Positions 1-11,701 of a stretch of DNA of 64,000 bases are shown here, piece by piece. The position numbers were made by a program, and so were the translations under genes. Under the pieces are notes generated by a model, which saw nothing but the letters and a program-made list of their open reading frames with translations, was not told the origin of the DNA and made no database searches. Source of the DNA: C-114 sp963745405 (GTDB taxonomy: Bacteria; Chloroflexota; Limnocylindria; Limnocylindrales; CSP1-4); contig CAVUWY010000002.1 of NCBI GenBank assembly GCA_963745405.1, forward strand, positions 372,001 to 436,000, written 5' to 3'. Every line of letters begins with the position of its first letter. Position 1 is the stretch's first letter.

Positions 1-108
1 CAGGAATCCTTCCTCGACGTCGTGCTCCGGCCAGCGGGTCGAGATCCGGTCGCAGGCGAATCCCCAGGCGCCTCCGGCGATCGCGAGGACGACGACGAGC
101 GCGCTCAG
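1..108 (-). CDS. N-terminus of a probable A24 prepilin peptidase (partial, cut by window edge)
   Basis: Thirty-six codons read leftward from position 108 to the window edge. They encode one hydrophobic helix (SALVVVLAIAGGAWGFACD) followed by RISTRWPEHD. A first helix followed by a basic RxxTRWPEHD-like stretch resembles the start of A24 prepilin peptidases, which cleave type IV pilin leaders at the membrane. The frame has no ATG or GTG near the aminopeptidase stop. The most economical start is a CTG whose last two bases lie in the pepA TGA (CTGA overlap), which would make the genes translationally coupled. The family call rests on the N-terminus only and on recall of related proteins, so it is tentative. 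Confidence 0.42.
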   Translation of the reverse strand, partial: MSALVVVLAIAGGAWGFACDRISTRWPEHDVEEGFL

Positions 109-1646
109 CTCGCTCGCGCCCCCGCCAACGCGAGCTCGACCAGCGTGGCGTGGGTCACGCCGTTGGAGCCGCGGGCGGCATACGGCTTCGCCTTGCGGAA
201 GTAGCCGGTCCCGCCGATGTCGAGGTGGACCCACGGGACCGCGGCGAACTGGCGGAGGAACAGGCCGCTCTTGACGAGCCCGCCCTCGCCGGTCGGCGAC
301 GAGTTGAGGAAGTCGGCATACCAGCTGTCCATATCGGTCATGTACTCATCGACGAGCGGGATCTGCCACATCCGCTCGCCGGCCCGGCCGGCCGCCGCCT
401 CGACCTCGCCGACCCAGTCCTGGGGCGTCCCGAACAGGCCGGTCACGAGCTCACCGAAGGCCCGCGAGACGGCACCCGTCAGCGTCGCCACATCGACCAG
501 GTGGGTCGCCCCGAGGCGCTCGGCGTAGGTCATCGCGTCGCCGAGGATCAGCCGTCCCTCGGCGTCGGTGTTGTTCACCTCGACGACCGTGCCGTTGAGC
601 GCTCGGACGACGTCGCCCGGCCGGGTCGAATGGGGACCGGGCATGTTCTCCACCGCCGGGGCGACCGCGAGGAGCGGCGTCCCCGGGGCCAGCCGGCTCA
701 CGGTCTCGATGGCGGCGATGACGGTCGCGGCGCCCGTCTTGTCCATCTTCATCTCTTCCATCCGGTCGGCCGGCTTGATGCTGATGCCGCCGGAGTCGAA
801 GCAGACGCCCTTGCCGATGATGGCCAGATGGCGCCCGAGGGCGTCCTTCTCCCCTTCCCCGCCCGACCGCATGACGATCATCCGCGGCGGGTTGTCGCTG
901 CCGCGGCCGACGGCGAGGAACATCCCCATCCCGAGCTCCCGCGCGCGGTCCGGCTCGATGATGTCGATCCACAGGCCGTTCCGCTCCGCGATCGCGGCGG
1001 CCTCCTCGGCCAGCCCGATCGGGTCGAGATCGTTGCTCGCCCGATTGGCGAGGGTCCGGGCGGTGTTCGCGCCCTCGGCGACGATCCGGCCGCGCTCCAT
1101 GGCCCGGCCGAGGGCCGCCGTGTCGGCGTCGGGGGCGATGATCGTCAGCTCGTCGAGGGCCGGCGGCGCCTCGGGGACGGCGTCGCGGTAGATCGACTGC
1201 GGGTCGTACGAGCCCTCCACGACGCCCCGCGTGATCAGCTCCGCGACGAGAGCGGCGCCGACCGAGCCCGCACCGGCCGAGCCGCTCGCCTCGAGCAGGG
1301 CCGGCAGGTCGCCGAGCCAGATAGCGAGTCGCCGGACCGCCCGGCCGCCGAGGCGCCGCTCGATCGAGGCGCCGAGCCGGACCACCGTCTCACGGTCCAG
1401 GTTCTCGGCGGGGCCGACCGCGACGGCGACGATCCGACTGACCGGCAGATCGCCGGCGGCAGCCAGGGTCGCCGCATAGCGCTTCGAACCGAGCTCGCCG
1501 AACGCCGCCAGGGCTCGCAGCTCGCCCCCGCTCCGCCGGTCGAGCTCGTCGAGGCGGCCGCTGAAATCGGCCTCGCCGACGATCGGGATGGCGAGGACGT
1601 CGGCCGGGACGTTCCACGGCTCGTCGTTCACGACGCGCGTTTGCAT
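105..1646 (-). CDS. pepA: Leucyl aminopeptidase, M17 family
   Basis: Cytosolic dinuclear-metal exopeptidase that removes N-terminal residues from peptides (513 aa, usual family length). The M17 core is clear in the C-terminal half: KGVCFDSGGISIKP supplies metal-binding Lys and Asp, MKMDKTGAA follows, and NTDAEGRLILGD is the family signature with the metal-binding Asp and Glu. The N-terminal 170 residues form the usual macro-like domain. I chose the ATG at 1646 rather than an upstream ATG at 1775 because GGAGGAA lies 11 nt before it and the upstream extension is Arg/Pro-rich noise. The stop overlaps the next frame to the left. Confidence 0.95.
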   Translation of the reverse strand: MQTRVVNDEPWNVPADVLAIPIVGEADFSGRLDELDRRSGGELRALAAFGELGSKRYAATLAAAGDLPVSRIVAVAVGPAENLDRETVVRLGASIERRLGGRAVRRLAIWLGDLPALLEASGSAGAGSVGAALVAELITRGVVEGSYDPQSIYRDAVPEAPPALDELTIIAPDADTAALGRAMERGRIVAEGANTARTLANRASNDLDPIGLAEEAAAIAERNGLWIDIIEPDRARELGMGMFLAVGRGSDNPPRMIVMRSGGEGEKDALGRHLAIIGKGVCFDSGGISIKPADRMEEMKMDKTGAATVIAAIETVSRLAPGTPLLAVAPAVENMPGPHSTRPGDVVRALNGTVVEVNNTDAEGRLILGDAMTYAERLGATHLVDVATLTGAVSRAFGELVTGLFGTPQDWVGEVEAAAGRAGERMWQIPLVDEYMTDMDSWYADFLNSSPTGEGGLVKSGLFLRQFAAVPWVHLDIGGTGYFRKAKPYAARGSNGVTHATLVELALAGARAS

Positions 1647-1749
1647 CGAGCGGTGTTCCTCCGAGGGTTTCGCGGTCCCGACGCGGCCGCCGGCTGAGTG
1701 TAGCGTCCCCCGACGGCCCGGCTCGGGTCCGGACGGAGCGCCGTTGCGG

Positions 1750-2742
1750 TCAGGGCGCCGCCGACGGCGAGGCACCCGGCGTCGCGCTCGATCCGGGCGC
1801 AGGGTAGCTGTCGAGGACGTCGTTCAGCTGGCCCCGCGCGTCCTCGATGGAGATGACCGCCTGGTTGAGGCCGCCCCGGGCGACGTCGGCCATGATGACG
1901 ATGAGCCCCCGGGTGTCGACCGGCAGGCGGTCGCGGGCCGTCTTCTCCGCCGCGTAGGCCGCCTGGACCGCCTTGGTGGCCTTGCCGTGAGCCGTATTGA
2001 GGGCCGTGTAGAGCGACCGGAGCGCGGTGTCGTAGTCGGCGTTGGCGTCGATCCACTGGGTCATGACGGTGGTGTCGACGGCGACCGCCATCTGGTCGCG
2101 CTGGGTCCGGGCGGCAGCGAGGGCGGCATCCGACTGGGCCAGCTGGGCGATCGCGGCGGCGTAGTGGGCCGTCGAGCCGAGGCGAGCGGCGGCGGCGCTC
2201 GAGGTGTCGTGGTCGGCGAGGCTCTTCTCGAGCTGCATCGCGGCGAGGCTGCCGGTCGTCAGGCGGTCCCACGAGTCGGAAAGGCCGGCCGTCGCGTCGA
2301 GGGCCCCGTCGAGGGTCCGATAGCGCCGCAGCTGGTCGTCGCCGAGTCGCCCCTCGGCGCCGGGACCGATGCCGGGCAGGCCAGCGAGGCGGGCCTTGAG
2401 GGCGGCGGTCTCGTTGCCGATCTTGGCCAGGAGCGTCTGTCCATCGGAGATGGACGACTCGATGGCCGGCGTGTCGCCGCCGGTCACCGCGACGAGGGCG
2501 TTGGTCCCGAGAGCGCTGAGCCGGTCCACGTCGGCGGAGAGTGCCCGGAGATCGCTGGCGGCCGCGTCGAGGCCCGGTCCGATGCGCCGATCGGCGGCCC
2601 AGGTGAGCTCGGCGCGGGACGCGGTACCCGGCTGGTGCTCCATCGCCGAGACGATGCCGGCACCGCCGAGGGCGATGAGGACCGCGCTGGCGAGCCAGAC
2701 GACTGCCAGGCCGACGGTGCGAGTGATGGGGCGGCGTTCCAC
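1750..2742 (-). CDS. Membrane-anchored hypothetical protein with long helical extracytoplasmic region
   Basis: 330 residues, no family recognised. Residues about 9-33 form one hydrophobic segment (VGLAVVWLASAVLIALGG) after a short basic N-terminus, so it is an uncleaved anchor or signal peptide. The rest is Ala/Leu/Asp-rich and predicted helical, with repeated spaced charges, and ends in a Pro/Ser/Ala tail. This looks like a surface coiled-coil protein. The GTG start places the basic residues directly before the helix; longer upstream frames are implausibly Arg/Pro-rich. It is divergent from the adenosine deaminase gene. Confidence 0.8.
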   Translation of the reverse strand: MERRPITRTVGLAVVWLASAVLIALGGAGIVSAMEHQPGTASRAELTWAADRRIGPGLDAAASDLRALSADVDRLSALGTNALVAVTGGDTPAIESSISDGQTLLAKIGNETAALKARLAGLPGIGPGAEGRLGDDQLRRYRTLDGALDATAGLSDSWDRLTTGSLAAMQLEKSLADHDTSSAAAARLGSTAHYAAAIAQLAQSDAALAAARTQRDQMAVAVDTTVMTQWIDANADYDTALRSLYTALNTAHGKATKAVQAAYAAEKTARDRLPVDTRGLIVIMADVARGGLNQAVISIEDARGQLNDVLDSYPAPGSSATPGASPSAAP

Positions 2743-2884
2743 GGGGAGACGGCTCCGGGTCGGTGGGCTCGCCGGCCGGGCCGGCGAGTGCGGATGGCGT
2801 GATCGAGTTCGATCGCGGCACGATCGGTGCCGGGATGGGTGCGGTGTCGACGCGGGCAGGCGGCAGACCGGACCCGGGGCATCG

Positions 2885-2890
2885 TAGCAT
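2885..2890 (+). promoter_or_regulatory. -10 element for leaderless add transcript
   Basis: TAGCAT ends 6 nt before the ATG at 2897, so transcription should begin at or beside the start codon. No Shine-Dalgarno is present. The -35 region is poor. Confidence 0.5.
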
Positions 2891-2896
2891 CGGCGG

Positions 2897-3973
2897 ATGG
2901 AACGTCCGGTCGACGCGAGCGGTGCCCTGCCCGCGGACCTCCGCGCCTGGCCGAAGGCCGAGCTCCACCTCCACCTCGACGGGTCGATCCTGCCCGATAC
3001 GGCGCTCGACCTCGCCCGGACGCGCGGGGTCGACGCGCCGACCGACCGCGTCGCCATGCGCGCGGCACTCGTCGCCGATGCCCACGGCGCATCCCAGGCC
3101 GCCCTGCTCCGTGCCTTCGACCTGCCCATCGCCCTCCTCCAGGACACTGCCGCCCTGGAGCGGGTGACCTGCGAGCTCGTCGAGGCCAAGGCCGCCGAGG
3201 GGGTCCGCTACGTCGAGATCCGTTGGGCGCCGCTGCTCCATACGGCGCGCGGCCTCGGACTGGACGATGGGATCGCCGCCGTCTGCGCCGGCGCGAGCGA
3301 GGGAGCCCGGACCAGCGGGACAGTCGTCCGGCTGATCGCCACGGCGCTGCGCTCGCACGAGCCGGCGGCCAACGCGAAGCTCGCGGCGATGGCCGTCACG
3401 TTCCGCGATCGTGGGCTCGTCGGATGGGACCTCGCAGGACCCGAGGCGACTCACCCCGACGCGTCGCTCCACCGGGCCGCATTCGACATCGCCCGGGCGG
3501 GCGGCCTCCACATCACCTGCCACGCCGGCGAGTGGGGCGGCGCGGCGCAGGTGCGACGGGCGCTCGAGCTCGATCCGGAACGGATCGCCCACGGCCCCGG
3601 CGCGGTCGACGACGCCGACCTCTGCGCCGAGCTCCGCGACCGGGGCATCACCCTCGACCTGTGCCCGACCTCGAACGTCCAGGCCGGCATCGTCCCCTCG
3701 GTCGAGGCCCATCCGATCGCCCGGCTCTATCGGGCCGGCGTGTCGGTGAGCCTCTCGACCGACGACCTGACCGTGTCCGACGTGAGCCTGACCGAGGAAT
3801 ACCGCCGGGCGATCGAGCTCGTCGGGCTCAGTCCGGCCGAGCTGTGGGCGATCGACCGGCGGGCGCTCGACGTCGCATTCGCCGACGAGGCCGCCCTGGC
3901 GCCGCTGCGGGCGGAGTTCGACGCGTGGGCGGGCTCGCCGTCCGCGCCAAGGGGAGCGTCAGGCTCGGCCTGA
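2897..3973 (+). CDS. add: Adenosine deaminase
   Basis: Zinc-dependent purine salvage enzyme converting adenosine to inosine and ammonia (358 aa). The metal-binding HLHLDGS is at about residue 26; HAGEWGG carries the catalytic Glu region; AHGPGAV holds another zinc His; LSTDD near residue 300 carries the zinc Asp pair. The last motif reads STDD rather than the common NTDD/NTDN, and an adenine- or aminodeoxyfutalosine-specific relative cannot be excluded from sequence alone. The 3' end overlaps the convergent HAD gene by 15 bp. Confidence 0.9.
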   Translation: MERPVDASGALPADLRAWPKAELHLHLDGSILPDTALDLARTRGVDAPTDRVAMRAALVADAHGASQAALLRAFDLPIALLQDTAALERVTCELVEAKAAEGVRYVEIRWAPLLHTARGLGLDDGIAAVCAGASEGARTSGTVVRLIATALRSHEPAANAKLAAMAVTFRDRGLVGWDLAGPEATHPDASLHRAAFDIARAGGLHITCHAGEWGGAAQVRRALELDPERIAHGPGAVDDADLCAELRDRGITLDLCPTSNVQAGIVPSVEAHPIARLYRAGVSVSLSTDDLTVSDVSLTEEYRRAIELVGLSPAELWAIDRRALDVAFADEAALAPLRAEFDAWAGSPSAPRGASGSA

Positions 3974-4810
3974 GGCGAGGCGGTCGAGGACGGCGGCGAG
4001 CTCGGTCGCATCGGCCGCTACGGCCGTCGGCCCCTCGCCCGGCGGGATCGCGGCGGACGCCGCCAGCGTCGTCACGCCGGTCAGCATGAGGACGCAGCGC
4101 GCCCCGACGGCCCGGGCGGCGGCGAGGTCGGTCCCGATGCCGTCGCCGATCATCACCCCGTCGCGGGCGGCCCTGCCGACCGCCTCGGCGGCCTCCTCGA
4201 GGAGGAGTGGCTCGGGCTTGCCGATCGACACGAGCGGCTCGCAGCCGGACGCGGTGGCGATGGCCGCCACGATCGAGCCGGCGCCCGGTCGGAGGCGGCG
4301 CTCGATGGGGTAGACCGGATCGCGGTTGGTGGCGATGAACCGGGCGCCGGCACGGATGCAATCGGCGGCGACGCCGATGCGGGCATAGTCGATGTCGGGA
4401 TCGACCCCGACGACGACGGCGTCCGGCCGACCGGCCGCATCGCTGCCGTCGAGATCCTCCGCCTCGGCTCGCGCCGCGGCCACGCCGGCCGGCACGACCT
4501 CGAGGCCGACGTCGGCGAGCTCGCGTTCGAGGCCGCGGGCGCCGACCGTCAGCACCCGCCGGACCGACGGCTGGTGGTCGCGGAGGTAGAGGGCGGTCGC
4601 CCGGGACGAGGAGACGACGCGGTCCGGGCTCACCGGGGCGCCCATCGCGGCCAGCCGGGTCACGTAGTCGGCCCGGTAGTGCATCGAGTTGTTCGTCACG
4701 TAGACGACGTCGTCACCGCGGGCGGCCCGCTCCGCGAGGACGGCGGCCACGCCCGGCACGGGCTCGGCGCCGCGATAGACGACGCCGTCGAGATCGACGA
4801 GGAGGAGCAC
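3959..4810 (-). CDS. HAD-IIA family hydrolase (NagD/phosphoglycolate phosphatase-like)
   Basis: Mg-dependent phosphatase of the HAD superfamily, 283 aa. All four motifs are visible: I, DLDGVVYRG at the very N-terminus with the nucleophile Asp; II, TNNS; III, GKPEP with the Lys; IV, GDGIGTDLAAA. The cap domain between motifs II and III is of the IIA type, as in NagD, phosphoglycolate phosphatase and nucleotidases. Substrate cannot be read from sequence. The GTG start leaves the first motif at residue 5-8, normal for the family, and is preceded by a leaderless-type -10 (TACCCT, 4817-4822). Confidence 0.9.
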   Translation of the reverse strand: MLLLVDLDGVVYRGAEPVPGVAAVLAERAARGDDVVYVTNNSMHYRADYVTRLAAMGAPVSPDRVVSSSRATALYLRDHQPSVRRVLTVGARGLERELADVGLEVVPAGVAAARAEAEDLDGSDAAGRPDAVVVGVDPDIDYARIGVAADCIRAGARFIATNRDPVYPIERRLRPGAGSIVAAIATASGCEPLVSIGKPEPLLLEEAAEAVGRAARDGVMIGDGIGTDLAAARAVGARCVLMLTGVTTLAASAAIPPGEGPTAVAADATELAAVLDRLASGRA

Positions 4811-4816
4811 CGGCCT

Positions 4817-4822
4817 AGGGTA
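4817..4822 (-). promoter_or_regulatory. -10 element for leaderless HAD transcript
   Basis: On the minus strand TACCCT is followed by 6 nt and the GTG start at 4810. No ribosome binding site is seen. Confidence 0.45.
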
Positions 4823-4873
4823 GCGGTTGGCACGCTCGGATCCCGGACGCCGGTCGTGTGCGACGATGCCGGC

Positions 4874-5467
4874 ATGGCCCGCCCACCCCACGACCCGTTG
4901 GCCGGCATCGAGCGGCTCCTCGTCGACGGGACGAACCTGCTCCATGCGATCGAGGAGGGACCCGGCCCGGCCCCGGCGGCCACTCTCGTCGGCCGGTTGC
5001 GGGCGGTCATCCCGGCCGCGATCCGCATCGAGATCCTCTTCGACGGGTCCGCCGAGCCGGGCATGAGGGACACCCGGATCGCCCATGGCGTCACGGTCCG
5101 GCACGCCGGCCGGATCTCGGCCGACACCCTGGCACTCCGGCTCGTGGCCGAGGCGACCGGGGGCCACCCCGACCCATCGGGGATCCCGGTCCTCCTCGTC
5201 ATCACCGACGACGGCGGTCTCGCCCGCGACCTTCGCGCCCGCGGGGCGGCCACGATCGGCGCCTCGTGGCTCGTCCGGCGGCTGGCCCGTCCGCGGCTCT
5301 CCGCGCCCTCGGTCGGGCGACCGACTCCGCCGCCGAAGGCCGCTACGGCGGGTGCACGCCCCGGCAGTCGGGACGAAGATCCGGATGCCGACCGGGCCGG
5401 CTGGCAGCCGGGTCGCGGAGCCACGACGAAGCGGGGCAATCCGAAGCGAACGCGGCGTCGCCCGTAG
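4874..5467 (+). CDS. NYN/PIN-like domain protein (putative RNase)
   Basis: 197 residues. The N-terminus has LLVDGTNLLHAI, matching the first acidic motif of NYN (YacP/PIN-like) nucleases, and VLLVITDDGGLARDL supplies the later Asp cluster. The protein ends in a Pro/Arg/Lys-rich basic tail that could contact nucleic acid. NYN proteins are metal-dependent RNases, often in RNA turnover; the specific substrate here is unknown. The start is the ATG 6 nt after GACGAT (4862-4867), divergent from the HAD gene with a shared promoter gap of only 63 bp. Confidence 0.75.
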   Translation: MARPPHDPLAGIERLLVDGTNLLHAIEEGPGPAPAATLVGRLRAVIPAAIRIEILFDGSAEPGMRDTRIAHGVTVRHAGRISADTLALRLVAEATGGHPDPSGIPVLLVITDDGGLARDLRARGAATIGASWLVRRLARPRLSAPSVGRPTPPPKAATAGARPGSRDEDPDADRAGWQPGRGATTKRGNPKRTRRRP

Positions 5468-5526
5468 GCGAGCCCAGCCGGGCGCGCCCGACGCCGACGG
5501 GCCGGAGCCCTCATCGCACCCGGCGC

Positions 5527-5532
5527 TATCAT
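5527..5532 (+). promoter_or_regulatory. -10 element for leaderless transcript
   Basis: TATCAT ends 6 nt before the GTG at 5539. The spacing equals that in front of add, the PAC2 gene and the WYL regulator gene. Confidence 0.5.
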
Positions 5533-5538
5533 GCCGCC

Positions 5539-6024
5539 GTGAGCATCATCGACAGCCTGAACCAGGCGTGGACGTCGCTGCTCGACTTCCTTGGCCAGCT
5601 GATCATCCCCGACTGGGGATCGATGATCGCCCTGTTCCCGATCCTGCTCCTCCTCGGCGTGATCGGGCCGTTCGTGACCCTCCTCATGCTGGCCGGCGTC
5701 GTCTATTTCATCCGCCGCCCGCGGACGGGCATGCGCTACGCCGAGGGCCCCCGCCCGGCGCTGATCGGCGACGACGGCAAGCCGATCTTTCCGCCCGGCC
5801 TCCCGTACTGCATCGCCGACGGCCTCGTCTACCCGTCCGGCACGACTCGCTGCGAGCACGACGAGGCGGATCTGTGGGTCGTCTGCCCGATGTGCGGCCT
5901 CGGCCGCCTGGCCGCCGTCGGGACGTGCGGCAACTGCGGACTCGTGTTGAAGGTGAAGAATCGGCCGGTGACCATCGGCCCCGTCGCTCCGAGCCCGCCA
6001 CCGGGCGGAGCCGCCGCCGCCTGA
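5539..6024 (+). CDS. Membrane protein with C-terminal zinc ribbon
   Basis: 161 residues, not assigned to a named family. Residues about 30-58 form a membrane span (ALFPILLLLGVIGPFVTLL and following). Near the C-terminus CPMCG and CGNCG are separated by about 11 residues and form a likely zinc ribbon. The GTG start is fixed by TATCAT 6 nt upstream. It precedes the cytochrome c assembly gene by 65 bp on the same strand and may be transcribed with it. Confidence 0.75.
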   Translation: MSIIDSLNQAWTSLLDFLGQLIIPDWGSMIALFPILLLLGVIGPFVTLLMLAGVVYFIRRPRTGMRYAEGPRPALIGDDGKPIFPPGLPYCIADGLVYPSGTTRCEHDEADLWVVCPMCGLGRLAAVGTCGNCGLVLKVKNRPVTIGPVAPSPPPGGAAAA

Positions 6025-6089
6025 TCCAGTACCGGTCGCACGCGGCGACCGTATCCCTCCACGGACCCCCAGAACGAGGCGTGACCGAG

Positions 6090-7023
6090 ATGGCCGAAGG
6101 CTCCCTGATCTTCTACGCGGTCGGCGGGATCCTCCTCGCCTTCGCCTTCGCCGCCCACGTCGTCCACGCGGTCCTGCTCGCCAACGGGCGCCGTGCCCTG
6201 GCGGTCTTCGCACCGGCCCGCCAGCCCGCCTTCGCCGGCGTCGTCAGCGGCTCATTCGTCGATGCGCGCGCCCGCGGCGGCCGCTTCGGTGACAGGGAGA
6301 CGAGCGCGGCCGGTCCCTACGCCTGGGTCTTCACCTTCCTCGCCTGGCTCGCGATCGGCGCTCTCGATGCTCATGCGGGCGGTGGTCGTCGGCCGCGGGC
6401 CGTGGGGCAACATGTTCGAGTTCACGGTCGCCTTCACCTGGACGATCACCGGCGGCTACCTCCTCCTCGAGCGGCGCTACCCGATCCGCTCCATCGGCTG
6501 GCTGCCGCTCGGCGTCGCCCTCATGCTGTTCTCCTACTCGGCGACGCTGCCCAAGGACATCGAGCCGCTCGTCCCGGCCCTCCAGAACGCGCCGCTCCTG
6601 ACCATCCACGTCGGGATGGCCACGATCGCCTACGGCATCTTCGCGACGTCGTTCGCGGCCGGCGTCGGCTACCTCATCCAGGGCCAGGGCGACCGCTTCG
6701 CCTGGCTGCCCTCGCACAAGGTCCTCGACGAGGTCGCCTACCGCTCGGTGATCATCGGCTTCCCGATCTTCGCCACGATGATCATCCTCGGCTCGTGGTG
6801 GGCCTCGATCGCCTGGTCGCGGTACTGGGGCTGGGATCCCAAGGAGACGTCGGCCCTCGCCACGTGGCTGACCTACGCGGTCTACCTCCACGCCCGCAAC
6901 CGACGGTCGTGGGCCGGCCGGCCGGCGGCCCTCCTCCTCGTCGTCGGCTTCGGCATGGTCCTCGTCACCTACTCCGGGTCGCTCTGGTTCAACGGCCTCC
7001 ACGCCTACTCCGGCCTGAATTGA
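6090..7023 (+). CDS. Cytochrome c biogenesis protein CcsA/ResC family (one frameshift)
   Basis: Polytopic membrane protein of system II cytochrome c maturation, which with a Ccs1/ResB partner delivers heme to apocytochromes. The second half carries the heme-handling tryptophan-rich motif in RYWGWDPKETSALATW plus several hydrophobic spans, and GRGPWGNMFEF is typical of the family. The N-terminal third (MAEGSLIFYAVGG onward) lies in a different frame. The frames join if one G at 6366 is removed (CTC-G-ATG), giving about 310 aa, the normal length. A single-base insertion, real or a sequencing error, is therefore likely. The ATG at 6090 has GAGG 10 nt upstream; an in-frame GTG at 6081 is the alternative. 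Confidence 0.82.
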
Positions 7024-7036
7024 TCGGACCGCTCTC

Positions 7037-7684
7037 TCAGCGGAGCGAGTAGACGCGGCCCTCCTTGAGCTCGAGGTCCTCGAGCTCGGTCGTCGTCCGG
7101 ACCTCGTAGACGGCCCGCTCGACGAGCGCATCGGTCGGCCGGTAGCGCCGGCCGGGGTCGCCGACGAGGACGTCGATCCCGCGATCGCGCGCCCGTTCGA
7201 GCCAGGGCAGGACCCGCTCGGCCAGTCGGGCGTCGTACCAGCAGTCGCCGGCGAGGATCACGTCCGCCTCGGGCGGGTCCTCGTCGAGGACGTCGCGGCG
7301 GACGACCGTCACCCGGCCGCCGTTGGCCCGGACGTTGAGGTCGATGGCGGCCGCGGCGAAGGCGTCGATGTCGGCGCCGGTCGCGGCGGACGCACCGGCT
7401 CGCAGGGCGGCCACCGCGCACAGGCCGGAGCCCGAACCGAGGTCGAAGACCCGCCGGCCGACGACCGCCTCCGGGTGCTCCTCGAGGTAGCGGGCGATCG
7501 CGAGGCCGCCGCCCCAGGCGAACGCCCAGTACGGCAGGGCCGCGTCCGGGTCGCCGGTCTCGAGCTGGACCGCGCGCCACAGCGGGAAGACCTCGTCGGC
7601 GAGGTGGAGGCGGATGCCGTTCAGCCCGGGCACCGGCCGCAGGCGGGTCTGGCGGAGGACGAACGCTCGGGCTGAGGCGGCCAT
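7037..7684 (-). CDS. Class I SAM-dependent methyltransferase (ETFB-lysine methyltransferase/Nnt1-like)
   Basis: 215 residues. The SAM-binding motif I is VFDLGSGSGLCAVAA, followed by ADIDAFA (motif II acidic residue). DVILAGDCWYD and VLVGDPGRRYRP follow; the GDPGRxY sequence is characteristic of the group containing the ETF-beta lysine methyltransferase and nicotinamide methylase-like proteins. A protein lysine substrate is therefore plausible but not shown. It ends 13 bp after the convergent ccsA-type gene. TACGGT (7691-7696, minus strand) ends 6 nt before the ATG. Confidence 0.85.
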   Translation of the reverse strand: MAASARAFVLRQTRLRPVPGLNGIRLHLADEVFPLWRAVQLETGDPDAALPYWAFAWGGGLAIARYLEEHPEAVVGRRVFDLGSGSGLCAVAALRAGASAATGADIDAFAAAAIDLNVRANGGRVTVVRRDVLDEDPPEADVILAGDCWYDARLAERVLPWLERARDRGIDVLVGDPGRRYRPTDALVERAVYEVRTTTELEDLELKEGRVYSLR

Positions 7685-7727
7685 CGCCGTACCGTAGCGG
7701 GCTCGCCGCGTCCGCGCTCCCGGGGCG

Positions 7728-7968
7728 TCAGTCGTGCAGCGAGATCTTCGTGCCGCGCCAGGTGCCGGTCACCGAGCGGTTCCCATCGGCGTCGCGGACG
7801 TAGGTGAGCTTCGTCCCGCCGGGGGCGGTCACCTTCATCGAGAAGGTCCCGTCGGTCGTATCGATGGTGGCTGGAGCCGGTCAGGGCCAGCCCGGTGCTG
7901 TAGGCGCAGGCGTGGAGGGCGCGTCGGCGCACCGGTCGCGGTAGCATATGGAACGTCTGTTCTTTCAT
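7728..7968 (-). CDS. Small hypothetical protein, apparently frameshifted
   Basis: About 79 residues if one extra base at 7869-7870 is removed. The N-terminal part reads MKEQTFHMLPRPVRRRAL and ends in LTGSS. The C-terminal part, in another frame, reads TIDTTDGTFSMKV and ends SVTGTWRGTKISLHD. The C-terminal frame looks like genuine beta-strand protein and has good codon use. The start is uncertain: the purine-rich sequence before 7968 lies too close for ideal spacing. No family recognised. Confidence 0.38.
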
Positions 7969-8060
7969 CGCTCCCCCAGACATCGCTGCGCGGCCGGGCG
8001 ACGGGTCCAGGCGTCCCGTCCGCGGAACCCGCCGAAAGGCCCGATCGACGGGCTTTTCCA

Positions 8061-8095
8061 CGGCTCATCGACAGGATCGGCCGGCTCATCGACAG
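8061..8095. repeat. Direct repeat in nrdJ upstream region
   Basis: CGGCTCATCGACAG occurs at 8061-8074 and again at 8082-8095, 21 bp apart, two helical turns. It lies upstream of the NrdR boxes. A role is not known. Confidence 0.5.
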
Positions 8096-8127
8096 CAGAA
8101 GCCGGGTTGTCCACGGTGCGTCCACGC

Positions 8128-8143
8128 ACGCAACATGTAGCGG
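8128..8143 (+). promoter_or_regulatory. NrdR box 1 upstream of nrdJ
   Basis: ACGCAACATGTAGCGG matches about 12 of 16 positions of the NrdR consensus acaCwAcATATwGtgt as I recall it. It is paired with a stronger box 33 bp downstream. NrdR is the ATP/dATP-sensing repressor of ribonucleotide reductase genes. Confidence 0.65.
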
Positions 8144-8160
8144 TGCGGCCTGGAATGGGA

Positions 8161-8176
8161 CCACAACATCTTGTGT
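8161..8176 (+). promoter_or_regulatory. NrdR box 2 upstream of nrdJ
   Basis: CCACAACATCTTGTGT matches about 14 of 16 consensus positions. It lies 33 bp start-to-start from box 1 (about three helical turns, the usual tandem arrangement) and ends 7 bp before the -35. Confidence 0.75.
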
Positions 8177-8183
8177 TTTCGGC

Positions 8184-8212
8184 TTGACTCGGCCTCCGCG
8201 ACGGCGTATCGT
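8184..8212 (+). promoter_or_regulatory. Sigma-70-type promoter of nrdJ
   Basis: TTGACT (8184-8189) and TATCGT (8207-8212) are separated by 17 bp, directly downstream of NrdR box 2. The implied leader is about 175 nt. I see no cobalamin riboswitch in it. Confidence 0.6.
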
Positions 8213-8394
8213 TTACCGGTCGCTCGCCCGAACCGCGACGCCATCTCCCCGACCGCCCCGGACCCCCATCCCGTCCGGCCCGATCGCGGTCCGGCAGTCG
8301 GTACGGACACACCGACGACGAGGACCGTCGCAGCTACGCGGCGGTGAGAGGAGGAGGGCCCGGCCCGGGCCCGCGAGACGGTCAGGAGCAGGAC

Positions 8395-11597
<3,203 letters not shown>

Positions 11598-11615
11598 CGA
11601 CCCCGCAGACGACCA

Positions 11616-11647
11616 GGGATGAGGCCGGATCGAACCGGCCTCATCCC
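11616..11647 (+). terminator. Hairpin terminator after nrdJ
   Basis: A perfect 13-bp stem (GGGATGAGGCCGG with its complement) and 6-nt loop starts 19 nt after the nrdJ stop. There is no strong T-run, as is common at this GC content. Confidence 0.65.
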
Positions 11648-11701
11648 ATGTCCGGGCAGGACCGATCGCCCGTGGACGACGGCATCGCCCACACTGGACC
11701 G

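Noticed and set aside
8213..8394. Cobalamin riboswitch in the nrdJ leader, suggested by B12 dependence.
   Set aside because: No B12-box-like conserved core seen; NrdR boxes explain control of the gene.
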